Assembly (NCBI RefSeq): GCF_001580915.1
Contig: NZ_LHZQ01000212.1
Span: forward strand, 16,571-80,570
Direction of reading: 5' to 3'
From: Acetobacter tropicalis
Lineage (GTDB): Bacteria > Pseudomonadota > Alphaproteobacteria > Acetobacterales > Acetobacteraceae
Length of the DNA: 64,000 nucleotides
Part shown: positions 1 to 8,123 of the stretch, piece by piece
Layout: the number at the start of each line of letters is the position of its first letter
Position numbering within the stretch: the first letter of the stretch is position 1
Notes under the pieces: generated by a model
What the model was told of the DNA's origin: nothing
The model's database searches: none
What the model saw: the letters and a program-made list of their open reading frames with translations, nothing else
Translations under genes and position numbers: made by a program

Positions 1-338
1 TTTTCAGGCTACCGCTCCTAATCGGCTCCCTGCTTTCAGCGCCACGCCTCCTTCTGCCACACCAAGCCTCCAACGGCCTGCGCCACCACAGCCTCCGTCA
101 ACCCTGCCTGCCTCCAAGGGAACGCCTTTCCGATAAAAAGCCCCCCGCGTATCAGAGCGTTACAGAAAGCGCCCCGAACTGACCTCCAGACATGAGGGTA
201 AACTTACGTAGTTTACCGACCGTTTTCTGTGTGAATAACTGCCATGCTCTCGCCACCGCTGTGATTTCGGGCTGCATGATCCCATCTCTAAAGCAGAGTT
301 GAGTCCGAACAGGACAAGACCTGAAAAAGAGAGACATC
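1..338. other. No gene recognised at left window edge
   Basis: I see no convincing coding region. The long minus-strand reading frame across 152-781 runs antisense to the two small plus-strand genes and has no recognisable domain. The stretch just before 339 contains the purine-rich leader (gaaaaagagagac) that serves as ribosome binding site for the next gene. Confidence 0.4.
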
Positions 339-584
339 ATGCCGCACGATAAAGCCCCACACGAAACGAGTTCATTATACCATCTGGCAGAGCGCACCCT
401 TGCGCAGCCCAAACTGGCCACCAAAGCAGAGGTGCTGGAACTGGCGACATTTGTGCTGAAAGGCGGCGAACACGCCTCTGACGTGGAACGTGAAATTGCC
501 AAAAAAGCGCAGCATAATCCCGAAGGTGTGACAGCAGCAGAATTGCAGGGACTGGCAACAAAAGTACTGGCAGGCCGTAAATGA
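339..584 (+). CDS. Small hypothetical protein, 81 aa
   Basis: I do not recognise a family. The product is a charged, helix-prone 81-residue protein with no signal peptide or membrane segment and with regularly spaced Leu/Ala. A purine-rich site (AGAGAGAC) lies just before the ATG. Its stop overlaps the start of the next small gene (ATGA), so the two are very probably translationally coupled and made in stoichiometric amounts. No function can be assigned. It could be a small cytosolic stress or DNA-associated protein, but that is only a guess from composition. Confidence 0.6.
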   Translation: MPHDKAPHETSSLYHLAERTLAQPKLATKAEVLELATFVLKGGEHASDVEREIAKKAQHNPEGVTAAELQGLATKVLAGRK

Positions 585-748
585 GCCATCCATCCCACAC
601 TCCCCCGGCGCTGTCTTCCCTTCAGAAAGAACTGGACGATCTGCAACGCAAAATTGCTGAGGCAGAAAAGAATGAGCCCAACCATGTAAGTGCTCTGCGC
701 AAACGCGAACGTGAGGTTTCGGAAGAAATTACCCGTCTTTCCCGCTAG
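581..748 (+). CDS. Small coiled-coil-like hypothetical protein, 55 aa
   Basis: This short gene starts within the stop of its upstream neighbour (ATGA overlap), the main argument that it is translated. After about 12 Pro/Ser-rich residues the remainder is highly charged with a heptad-like pattern (LQKELDDLQRKIAEAEK, then ALRKREREVSEEITRL), consistent with a short helical hairpin or coiled coil that could dimerise or pair with the upstream product. There is no signal peptide. The family is unknown to me. Confidence 0.5.
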   Translation: MSHPSHTPPALSSLQKELDDLQRKIAEAEKNEPNHVSALRKREREVSEEITRLSR

Positions 749-976
749 GAAAAGCATTGCTGCCATGTAAGGCCCACCCACCCGGTATGGGCAGGCAATC
801 TTCCGTGCCGGGGCGGAATGGGCTAGAAACGCAGAGTTGTTTCTGTTTTCCGCTTTGGTAGGCGCAGTGCCTATTTTGCGCTGCGTATCGAGGCTTTTTA
901 TTTTTTGTCCGCGGCAACGTGCCCTCCTTTACGGAGGACCACACAGCCCGATTTTATAGATGAGATGAGTATAGAT

Positions 977-1678
977 ATGCGCTTTATTCCCCTTATGGCC
1001 ATCGCCGCCAGCCTTGCCGTAACACCGGTTGCCAGTCACGCCACATCCCTGCACACGCATTGGGAACAGTACAAGGCAGGTCGGGCATTCCGCCATCTAT
1101 CCAATGATGGGCAGAAAGCCTTTGGCGATATTCTCAAAGCGCGTGATCTGCTGGCTGCCGGTAACACGGATGCCGCCATCCCCGCACTGTATGATGCCAA
1201 CAAGCGCCTGACCGCAGCGGGCAAGGCCAGCACCAAGTTCAAGGCAGCAGAAGCCTCTTTGCAGCCTGCCCCCCAGCATGCACCGGCATCTGGCCATGTG
1301 CCTGTCACTACGCCTACAGACTGGATTCCGGTAGGGGGTGAATTTATTGCAAGCGAAACGCTGGCTCCTGAGAAAAAGGCTGCCGTGGCCACCGCCAACA
1401 AGCAGCTTCAGGCTGGTGACACGCAGCAGGCAGCCCAGAGCATGCAGGTTGTGGGTGAAGATGTAGACTTCATTGTCGCACTGGCACCGCTGGCACAGAC
1501 ACAGGGCGCCCTTAACCGCGCCACTGTCTTCACGGAAGGCCGCCAGCCCAAGGAAGCACTGGATGCACTTGACCAGACACTGAACAACCTTGTCTTTGTG
1601 TCTCAGGATTTTGTGGAAACAGCTATTCCTGCCACACAGGGTGGCAAAGCGGCCTCAGCGCCGAAAGCACAGAAATAA
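977..1678 (+). CDS. YfdX-family secreted protein
   Basis: This resembles the YfdX family, periplasmic helical proteins of unclear role, linked in enterobacteria to acid and other stress under EvgA control. The start at 977 places a clean signal peptide first (MRFIPLMAIAASLAVTPVAS, cleavage near HA-TS); an ATG at 965 in frame is an alternative. The body shows the family pattern: an N-terminal repeat with KAFGDILKARDLLAAGN, a central 'DWIPVGGEF' strand (family: DWLPIDGE), and a second helical half (VATANKQLQAGDTQQAAQSM ... IVALAPL). Usual family length is 200-300 aa and this is 233. It stands alone, with AT-rich hairpin-prone sequence after the stop. Family call fairly secure; function not. Confidence 0.72.
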   Translation: MRFIPLMAIAASLAVTPVASHATSLHTHWEQYKAGRAFRHLSNDGQKAFGDILKARDLLAAGNTDAAIPALYDANKRLTAAGKASTKFKAAEASLQPAPQHAPASGHVPVTTPTDWIPVGGEFIASETLAPEKKAAVATANKQLQAGDTQQAAQSMQVVGEDVDFIVALAPLAQTQGALNRATVFTEGRQPKEALDALDQTLNNLVFVSQDFVETAIPATQGGKAASAPKAQK

Positions 1679-1920
1679 GACTGCTCTCTCAAAGAGGTCT
1701 GATTTAACTATAAGGCCTTTTTTCAGAAAAAACAGTGTTGCAAGCGTTAAAGGCGACACCGTTGAGCCCAAAAACTCCTTCTATAGCCCCTACGGCCAAA
1801 AACTTCCGCAGCCGAACCTTACTGGGGCCTTTAGCCCGGGTGCCCGGGTTATTAAACTGGCGTGATGCAGCCTTGGCTGATACCGCCACTCCTTTTCTGA
1901 AACTCTGATAATCTCCCTTT
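1679..1920. other. Intergenic, convergent gene ends
   Basis: This lies between the YfdX gene (plus) and the LysR gene (minus), so it should contain both terminators. A CTC-rich stretch followed by a T-run (ggccttttttc near 1715-1727) could end the plus-strand transcript. Minus-strand frames here (1704-1952) show no recognisable protein. Confidence 0.3.
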
Positions 1921-2847
1921 TCAGGCTGGCTGCGGGCAACATAAATTATCAAACTTCTGCCTGAAATCTATTGTGAGCGCGACCTTCCATACCGCATCAA
2001 AAAAATCGGATGGGAGGCGCTCGTTCAGCCGCACCAGACCTATGGAGCCTGCGGAAAATCCAACCAGTCTGCGCATCTGCAATCTGCCAACGGGAGGCAC
2101 CCTGAGCGGGAAAGAAGAAATAGGCAGGATGGTCGCAAACCGGCCACTCATTATTTCAGCATGGATCACTTCAAGAGACCCGGTTTCAAGACGAACAATC
2201 GGTTTGATCCCAGCCGCCTGAAAACCAGTATCCACCAGTTGCCTGCACCGCATGGTCTGACTAAGCAGCGCCAGCGGAAAATGTGCCGCGTCCTCCCAAC
2301 TGATGTCACGTCCCTCCGGAAAAGCATACGCGGAGGTACCAGCCAGAACCTGTTCTTCCTCATAAAGGGAGCGAACAATAAAGGCCTGTGCCTGCGGGCA
2401 CTCCTCATAATACATAATGGCGATATCAAGCTGCTTTTTGGTAAGCCGTTCAATAATATCCGCATTGGTCAGAACAGAGACATCACACGAACAATCGCCA
2501 ATTTTTTCCTGAACCGCTTCCATAAGTGCTGGCACAATATGCACGGCGGTTGGAATAACCCCTATTTTGAGCGCACCGACCAGATCCTGCTTTGTCAGTG
2601 AAACTTCATTCTGCATTTCCGTAACACTGTGCAGAATATCATGTGCCCATTTCAGAATACGGGCACCTTCTACCGTAAAGCCAAACACCTTTTTCTTGCG
2701 GTCTATAATAACAACGCCCAGCTCCTCTTCCAATTGCCTTACGGCGCGGGAAAGCGCAGGCTGGGACACGTTACAGGCCACAGCCGCTTTTGAAAAACTT
2801 CTGAATTTTTCTATCTCTCGAAGATAGTAAAGCTGCTTCAGAATCAT
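1921..2847 (-). CDS. LysR-family transcriptional regulator
   Basis: LysR-type activator or repressor: winged helix-turn-helix at residues 1-60 (FSKAAVACNVSQPALSRAVRQLEEELGV) and a periplasmic-binding-like effector domain from about residue 88 (GALKIGVIPTAVHIVPALMEA). I chose the inner ATG at 2847 (MILKQLYYL), which gives the usual LysR N-terminus; an ATG at 2865 adds six residues. Length 308 aa is typical. It lies downstream of and co-directional with moaA and the molybdo-oxidoreductase gene, a layout also seen beside formate-dehydrogenase-type operons, so it plausibly controls that cluster (inference). The effector is unknown. Confidence 0.85.
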   Translation of the reverse strand: MILKQLYYLREIEKFRSFSKAAVACNVSQPALSRAVRQLEEELGVVIIDRKKKVFGFTVEGARILKWAHDILHSVTEMQNEVSLTKQDLVGALKIGVIPTAVHIVPALMEAVQEKIGDCSCDVSVLTNADIIERLTKKQLDIAIMYYEECPQAQAFIVRSLYEEEQVLAGTSAYAFPEGRDISWEDAAHFPLALLSQTMRCRQLVDTGFQAAGIKPIVRLETGSLEVIHAEIMSGRFATILPISSFPLRVPPVGRLQMRRLVGFSAGSIGLVRLNERLPSDFFDAVWKVALTIDFRQKFDNLCCPQPA

Positions 2848-2950
2848 ATGTACTCCGCAAAACACGCTCTACCTGAAGAGAGACGTGCCATAAATGAGAC
2901 CAGCAGCCCCCGCCTTCTGCCATCAGAAAGACCAGCCCCTTACACAGCCA

Positions 2951-4030
2951 TTACCCCCCGATGTAATGCATTTCGATTTTATCCTGCGTGTATGGTCTCT
3001 TCGGAATGGTTTTGCCCGCAGGGTGAGTAGCTCGTTCTTCGCTGTAGCGATCTGTGCGCTGGCTCCATATATGAGAGAGAACCGTGCGCAAAACCTCATC
3101 ATCCCCAGCATGCCGCGGGTTACGCAGAAGCGCCCGCAAATCCGTGCCCTGCGTTGCAAAAAGACAGGTATAGAGCTTTCCATCTGAAGAAAGACGCGCC
3201 CGCGAGCAGGCACCGCAGAATGGGGCGCTGACAGAGGAAATAAACCCGATCTCCCCCGCACCATCCACATACCCATAACGGCGCGCCACCTCACCCGGAT
3301 AATGAGGAGAGAGTGCCGCCACCGGCCAGATGGCGTTGATGCGCGTTAGCAATTCCTGAGAGGGCACAACATCCATCCTCTCCCACCCGTTACGGTTGCC
3401 AACATCCATGTATTCAATCAGACGGACCACACATTCTGTATTGCGAAAATGGGCAAGCAGATCAGGCACACCAGCATCATTTACGCCACGCTGCACAACA
3501 GTATTGATCTTTATATGTCCTTGAAAACCGGCCTGTTCTGCGGCTTCAATGCCTTTCATTACCGCAGCCGGGTCTCCCCTGCCACCGCTCATTCGCGCAA
3601 ACACGGCGGGGTCAAGACTATCCAGACTGATAGTCACGCGCTGCAACCCTGCCTGCCGCAGTGCCTGCGCGCAACGCGGCAACAACACCCCGTTGGTTGT
3701 CAGGGCAACATCCTCAATACCCGGCACATGGACCAGACGCTCTATCAGATCAGGCAAGTCGGCACGCAACAGCGGTTCACCACCCGTCAGGCGTATTTTG
3801 GTTACACCCAGACTGGCCGCAACCCGCGCCACGCGCTCTATTTCATCAAAACCCAGCCGGTCCCTGGGGGCCAGAAACTGAAACCCTTCATGATACGTGC
3901 TCTCAGGCATGCAGTAGGAACAGCGGAAATTGCACCGATCCATAACCGATATCCGCAAATCCCTTAGCGGGCGGCCATGCCTGTCAACATCCTGTGCAAT
4001 GTTGCGCACTGGCTCTCTCCTGTCAGCCAT
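2951..4030 (-). CDS. moaA: GTP 3',8-cyclase MoaA (molybdenum cofactor biosynthesis)
   Basis: Radical-SAM enzyme that converts GTP to 3',8-cyclo-7,8-dihydro-GTP, the first step of molybdopterin synthesis, in the cytosol. The N-terminal radical-SAM cluster motif is CNFRCSYC (Cys33, 37, 40). The SAM-binding segment KIRLTGGEPLLR follows, and the second [4Fe-4S] site near residues 270-290 shows CGACSR followed by a later CLF cysteine. The C-terminus ends in the conserved Gly-Gly tail (YIGG). Length 359 aa is slightly over the family norm (~330). It starts 18 bp after the upstream molybdo-oxidoreductase stop, so it is almost certainly cotranscribed. This suggests a dedicated cofactor supply for that enzyme. 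Confidence 0.95.
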   Translation of the reverse strand: MADRREPVRNIAQDVDRHGRPLRDLRISVMDRCNFRCSYCMPESTYHEGFQFLAPRDRLGFDEIERVARVAASLGVTKIRLTGGEPLLRADLPDLIERLVHVPGIEDVALTTNGVLLPRCAQALRQAGLQRVTISLDSLDPAVFARMSGGRGDPAAVMKGIEAAEQAGFQGHIKINTVVQRGVNDAGVPDLLAHFRNTECVVRLIEYMDVGNRNGWERMDVVPSQELLTRINAIWPVAALSPHYPGEVARRYGYVDGAGEIGFISSVSAPFCGACSRARLSSDGKLYTCLFATQGTDLRALLRNPRHAGDDEVLRTVLSHIWSQRTDRYSEERATHPAGKTIPKRPYTQDKIEMHYIGG

Positions 4031-4047
4031 AGCTGCCCGGCTGCCCC

Positions 4048-6351
4048 TTACCCGGCAATTTTGATAGGCGGTGCTGACGCCACACTTTCCACCACTTTTA
4101 CGGGAATGGATTTGGCTGCGGGTGTGCCACTGATTTCATCAAAATAATCCAGCGGCAAAAGAGGGTTGAGTTCCGGGTAGTATCCGGCAATCGCCCCACG
4201 AGACATGGGGTAAGCAATTACGCTCAACCCATCCACATACCGCCTTACGCCATCCTCGCTATAGGTTTCCAGACCGATAACAGTACCGTTCTCCAAGCCC
4301 CGCTCCGCCATGTCTTCCTTATTCATGAAGATAACAAGCCGGGTGTTATACACCCCGCGATACCGGTCATTATTACTGTAAATGGTGGTGTTATACTGGT
4401 CATGCGAACGGATGGTGGCCAGCCGCAACATAGCCTTATCGGTTATGGGCTCATTTACCTCCAGCCCCGGCATGACGAGAAAATTGGCTTTACCATTAGG
4501 CGTTTTCCACACACGCCGGCGCGGTGGAATATCCAGATGGAAGCCTCTGGGGTTTTTGATCTTCTCCGCAAAATCAGCATAGATTTCGGGATACACCTCG
4601 GCAATTTTGTCGCGTATCGGACCGTAATCCACCATATACTGCGCCCATGCCGTTTTAGAGTTGGGCAGTGCTTCCATGGCCATACGGCACACAATTTCCG
4701 TTTCCGGCAGAACATGATCACTGACCGGTTCAAACACCCCACGGGATGCCGTCACGTTAGACATGGCATCTTCAATAGTTATGAACTGCTCGCCTGCCGC
4801 CGTACGAATAATTTCAGACCGCGCAACAACAGGCAGGATCAGCGCATCCTTGCCATGCACCAGATGCCCTCTGTTCAGTTTTGTGGCAATGCCAACCGTC
4901 AGGTTCAGCTTACGCATAGCGGCATAAGAGCGGGGGGTATCCGGCACGGCATGAATAAAATTGCCACCCAGACCAATAAACACCTTGGCCGTACCAGCTT
5001 CCATGGCTTCAAGAGCCTCAACCACATGGTGACCGTGCTCACGCGGGGGCTCAAACCCAAACGCATCCCGCACGCGGTCCAGATAAAGCTGGGTTGGTTT
5101 TTCATCTATCCCGACCGTGCGATCCCCCTGCACATTGGAATGGCCGCGAATAGGTGCAATACCGGCACCAGGTTTACCAAAATTCCCGCACAGAAGCAGA
5201 ATATTGGCCACCTGCTGCAACAGGCGAGAGCCTTCCTGATGCTGGGTCAGCCCCATACCGTAGCAGATGATAGTGGCTTTAGAGTTTTTGTAAATTTCAC
5301 CAATTTTACGGATCTGTTCTTCAGAAACACCGGAAATACGGGTAATATCCGCCCAGGAACATCCCATCACATCCTCCCGCAACGCCTCAATCCCTGCGGT
5401 GTGTTCCTGAATGAAAGCGGTATCCAGCACGTTCTCCCCACGCGCCTCGGCTTCAAACAGCACTTTCATCATACCTTTGAAAATGGCGAGATCTCCGCCA
5501 ATCCGCACATGCACGAATTCGCTGGAAATTGGGGTTGAACCGAACGTACCCATCTGCAGCACGTCCTGCGGCTCCGTAAAACGGATGAGCGCCCGTTCCG
5601 GCATGGGGTTAATCAGGATAATCGGCACGCCGCGTTTGCGGGCTTCCACCAGATTGGTCATCATGCGTGGCGAATTTGTGCCCGTATTCTGCCCCACCAC
5701 AAATATGGCCTCAGCGTGCTCAAAATCCGCCAGCACAATTGTGCCCTTGCCAATGCCTATAGATGGCGGCAGGCCACGGCTTGTAGGCTCGTGACACATG
5801 TTTGAGCAATCAGGAAAGTTGTTGGTACCAAATTCACGAATAAAAATGGAATACAGGAAAGCCGTCTCATTCGCGGTGCGGCCCGATGTATAGAACTCGG
5901 CCTGATGTGGGCTTTCAAGCGCCTGCAAATGGCGGCCGATCATGGCGAACGCATTATCCCATGTGACGGGCACATATTTGTCTGTTGCGGCATCATACCG
6001 CATGGGCTCTGTCAGGCGACCCTGCATTTCCAGCCAGTAGTCACTTTTCTCCATCAGCTCCGTAACGGTGTAGCGCTCAAAAAAATCACGCGTGATACGC
6101 GCCTTTGTGGCTTCATGCGCAAGCGCCTTGGCACCGTTTTCACAAAACTCCAGTTTTTTACGATGATCCGCATCAGGAAAAGCGCAGCTTGGGCATTTAA
6201 AGCCCCCCGGCTGGTTCATGGCCAGAAGCCCGCGTGATCCCTTGACAAGAACACTTTGCTCCATCAGCACTTTTGCCGTGGCCCCTGCCGCCCCCCAGCC
6301 TCCTGCTGGATGATGATAGGGCTTGAATTCAGACTGTTTTTCTTTGCTCAT
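4048..6351 (-). CDS. YdeP/FdhF-like molybdopterin oxidoreductase, alpha subunit
   Basis: Bis-MGD molybdoenzyme of the 'Fdhalpha-like' group (E. coli YdeP, linked to acid resistance), 767 aa. An N-terminal CPSC pair (Cys53, Cys56) with a following Cys near 69 lies where catalytic relatives bind an Fe-S cluster. Then come the molybdopterin domains (VTWDNAFAMIGRHL, FYTSGRTANETAFLYSIF, NMCHEPTSRGL) and a C-terminal MGD-binding part (IRSHDQYNTTIYSNNDRYRG). I chose the start at 6351 (MSKEKQ) because GAGGG lies 8 nt upstream; the frame runs to 6402. There is no Tat signal, so it is cytosolic. Substrate is unknown; formate or an acid-stress electron donor are possibilities. It sits between a nitrate-reductase-associated protein and moaA. 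Confidence 0.88.
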   Translation of the reverse strand: MSKEKQSEFKPYHHPAGGWGAAGATAKVLMEQSVLVKGSRGLLAMNQPGGFKCPSCAFPDADHRKKLEFCENGAKALAHEATKARITRDFFERYTVTELMEKSDYWLEMQGRLTEPMRYDAATDKYVPVTWDNAFAMIGRHLQALESPHQAEFYTSGRTANETAFLYSIFIREFGTNNFPDCSNMCHEPTSRGLPPSIGIGKGTIVLADFEHAEAIFVVGQNTGTNSPRMMTNLVEARKRGVPIILINPMPERALIRFTEPQDVLQMGTFGSTPISSEFVHVRIGGDLAIFKGMMKVLFEAEARGENVLDTAFIQEHTAGIEALREDVMGCSWADITRISGVSEEQIRKIGEIYKNSKATIICYGMGLTQHQEGSRLLQQVANILLLCGNFGKPGAGIAPIRGHSNVQGDRTVGIDEKPTQLYLDRVRDAFGFEPPREHGHHVVEALEAMEAGTAKVFIGLGGNFIHAVPDTPRSYAAMRKLNLTVGIATKLNRGHLVHGKDALILPVVARSEIIRTAAGEQFITIEDAMSNVTASRGVFEPVSDHVLPETEIVCRMAMEALPNSKTAWAQYMVDYGPIRDKIAEVYPEIYADFAEKIKNPRGFHLDIPPRRRVWKTPNGKANFLVMPGLEVNEPITDKAMLRLATIRSHDQYNTTIYSNNDRYRGVYNTRLVIFMNKEDMAERGLENGTVIGLETYSEDGVRRYVDGLSVIAYPMSRGAIAGYYPELNPLLPLDYFDEISGTPAAKSIPVKVVESVASAPPIKIAG

Positions 6352-6445
6352 GATATCAACCCTCTTGATAGGCGGCAGAGTAGTGCATGCCCCGCGCAGC
6401 ACGGTTTTCTGATCGTCACTCTTTGTAAAACAGCGTCAGCAGATA

Positions 6446-6910
6446 TCAGGCGTGTTCTGGTTGCAGCACGCCAAATTCCTTCATGGCAGGCACAAAGTTT
6501 TCGTTTTCATGCTTTGAACGTGCCAGTTTGATCAGTGCAAAACGCTGAAGCGGCGTCAGCCCCGCCCATTGGGCTGGTGTGGGCGGCACCACGCCATCCA
6601 CCTGCGCCTGCCCCATCACCGCCTCCGGCATCCGGTCAGGCTCCTGCCAGTCTGCCAGAGTGGGGGCGTCCAGCGGCCGGAGGGGCTCATTACTGCGGGC
6701 GGCAATCAGGTGTGCCACAAGAGCGCGATACGCGGCCTGTTCATCTGCTGTGGTGCAGGGGAGTTTCGTCAACGTCTCCCGGTCTTCACGCGAGAACTGG
6801 CTCCATTGCCGCAGGCTCAGCTTGATGCAGACAATATCCAGCTTCTGTCGTGCAATCATTGGAATGCAACGCAATGACCCGGCAAAATCACGTTCAAACT
6901 CAAAAAGCAT
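6446..6910 (-). CDS. Nitrate-reductase-associated protein (NARP-type)
   Basis: The sequence has the hallmark start of the nitrate-reductase-associated family (FEFERDFAGSLRCIPMIARQKLD, then IKLSLRQWSQFSREDRE and LPC). Such proteins are found near assimilatory nitrate reductase genes; their biochemical role is unsettled. Length 154 aa is normal, with no signal peptide or membrane segment. An AGGACAGGG site lies before the ATG. No nitrate reductase is present in this window; instead the next gene is a YdeP-like molybdo-oxidoreductase. That suggests the protein assists a molybdoenzyme more generally, or that this operon handles another oxyanion (inference). Confidence 0.78.
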   Translation of the reverse strand: MLFEFERDFAGSLRCIPMIARQKLDIVCIKLSLRQWSQFSREDRETLTKLPCTTADEQAAYRALVAHLIAARSNEPLRPLDAPTLADWQEPDRMPEAVMGQAQVDGVVPPTPAQWAGLTPLQRFALIKLARSKHENENFVPAMKEFGVLQPEHA

Positions 6911-6964
6911 CGGACCCTGTCCTGAGTGAGCGGTGGAGGAAAGAGTGGCAAAAGCGTTGCCGCC

Positions 6965-7114
6965 CTACTTGGGAATCAACAAATGGAGGAGAGATGCAGC
7001 GGCAATGAACGCCGCCGTGCTGAGCGACCAGATGACCACAAACCAGCCAACCCGTGCGCCGGTCCGTTTGGGTGCGCCATCCCCATTGCCCTGAACAATA
7101 TCAGTGATAGCCAT
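6965..7114 (-). CDS. DUF2474/CydX-like small subunit of bd-type oxidase
   Basis: A 49-residue single-span protein: about 20 polar residues (MAITDIVQGNGDGAPKRTG), then one hydrophobic helix (GWFVVIWSLSTAAFIAAASL) and a short tail. Its start overlaps the end of cioB by 14 bp, which argues for translational coupling. Tiny DUF2474 proteins occupy exactly this place after cioAB in many proteobacteria and are thought to play the stabilising role that CydX has in cytochrome bd. Assignment rests on size, topology and position. Confidence 0.75.
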   Translation of the reverse strand: MAITDIVQGNGDGAPKRTGARVGWFVVIWSLSTAAFIAAASLLHLLIPK

Positions 7115-8120
7115 CTGTTTCCGTCACCTTTCCGCGAAACACGCGATAAGAGTAGATTGTGTAGGTCAGGATGATGGGCAGCAGGATGGCCGTGCCAACA
7201 AGCTGAAAAAACTGGCTTGATGGCGGAGAGGACACATCCCACAACGTCAGCCCCGGCGGCACGGCATAGGGCCAGATGGTAATGCCCAGCCCGGAGAGGC
7301 ACAGAAAGAACCAGCCCAGCGCGCACAGGAACGGCCCCTTGGAATGGTCCCGCCGCAGGCCCATGACCATCAGGCCACCAAGCAGCGCGACCAGAACAGG
7401 CACAGGCGCAACGAACAGCATATTGGGCCACGCCGTCCAACGGCGCAGATAAGGCGCATGCAGCAGCGGGGTCCAGATACTGACAGCAACAATGCAAAGG
7501 AAGAGCCCCACAGCCAGACGCGCCGCCCACCTGCGGCACGATGCCTCCAGAACGCCGGTTGTACGCCAGATCAACCATGTTGCACCCAGCAGGGCGTAGC
7601 CGCACATCACGGATAAGCCACACAGAATGCTGAACGGTGTCAGCCAGTCCAGTGGCCCACCGGCAAAAGCGCCATCCGTAACGGTAACACCCTGAACCAC
7701 ACCGGCCAGAATGGCACCCTGACAGAAAGCGGCCAGGCCGGAACCGACCATGAAACCAGTGGTCCAGAGCCGCTCACGCGGGGTGCCGCGCGTCATGACA
7801 CGAAATTCAAACGCCACGCCCCGGAAGATCAACGCCAACAGCATCAGCACGATGGGCAGGTAAAAGGCGGGTAGCAGAGTGGCATACGCACCGGGGAAAA
7901 CCCCATACAGCACGGCGCCGCCCAGAACCATCCATGTCTCGTTCCCGTCCCATACAGGGGCGATGGTGTTCACCATCACATCCCGGCGGCCGGGATCACG
8001 CTCCAGCGCAAAGAGCATGCCGATGCCCAGATCAAAACCATCAAGAATGACGTAAATACTTATGGCTGCAATCAGAATGACAGCCCAGACAATGGGGAGC
8101 CAGTATGCAAAGTCCATCAT
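7101..8120 (-). CDS. cioB: Cytochrome bd-type (cyanide-insensitive) quinol oxidase subunit II
   Basis: Integral membrane subunit of a heme-bd quinol oxidase; it pairs with subunit I (next gene, 3-bp gap) to reduce O2 without proton pumping. About eight hydrophobic helices are visible, and the conserved start is clear (WLPIVWAVILIAAISIYVILDGFDLG, followed by GMLFALE and PVWDGNETWMVLGGAVLYGVFP). Length 339 aa matches CydB/CioB. In acetic acid bacteria this oxidase supports respiration at low pH and when the bo3 oxidase is limiting. The gene lies mid-operon and is followed by an overlapping DUF2474-like ORF. Confidence 0.95.
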   Translation of the reverse strand: MMDFAYWLPIVWAVILIAAISIYVILDGFDLGIGMLFALERDPGRRDVMVNTIAPVWDGNETWMVLGGAVLYGVFPGAYATLLPAFYLPIVLMLLALIFRGVAFEFRVMTRGTPRERLWTTGFMVGSGLAAFCQGAILAGVVQGVTVTDGAFAGGPLDWLTPFSILCGLSVMCGYALLGATWLIWRTTGVLEASCRRWAARLAVGLFLCIVAVSIWTPLLHAPYLRRWTAWPNMLFVAPVPVLVALLGGLMVMGLRRDHSKGPFLCALGWFFLCLSGLGITIWPYAVPPGLTLWDVSSPPSSQFFQLVGTAILLPIILTYTIYSYRVFRGKVTETDGYH

Positions 8121-8123
8121 GGA

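Noticed and set aside
4402..5538. 378-aa plus-strand open frame
   Set aside because: It is fully antisense to the molybdo-oxidoreductase gene, shows no family pattern, and the minus-strand gene is beyond doubt.
6446..6910. Nitrate reductase operon
   Set aside because: Only the associated protein is present; the neighbouring molybdoenzyme is of the YdeP/FdhF-like type, not a nitrate reductase.
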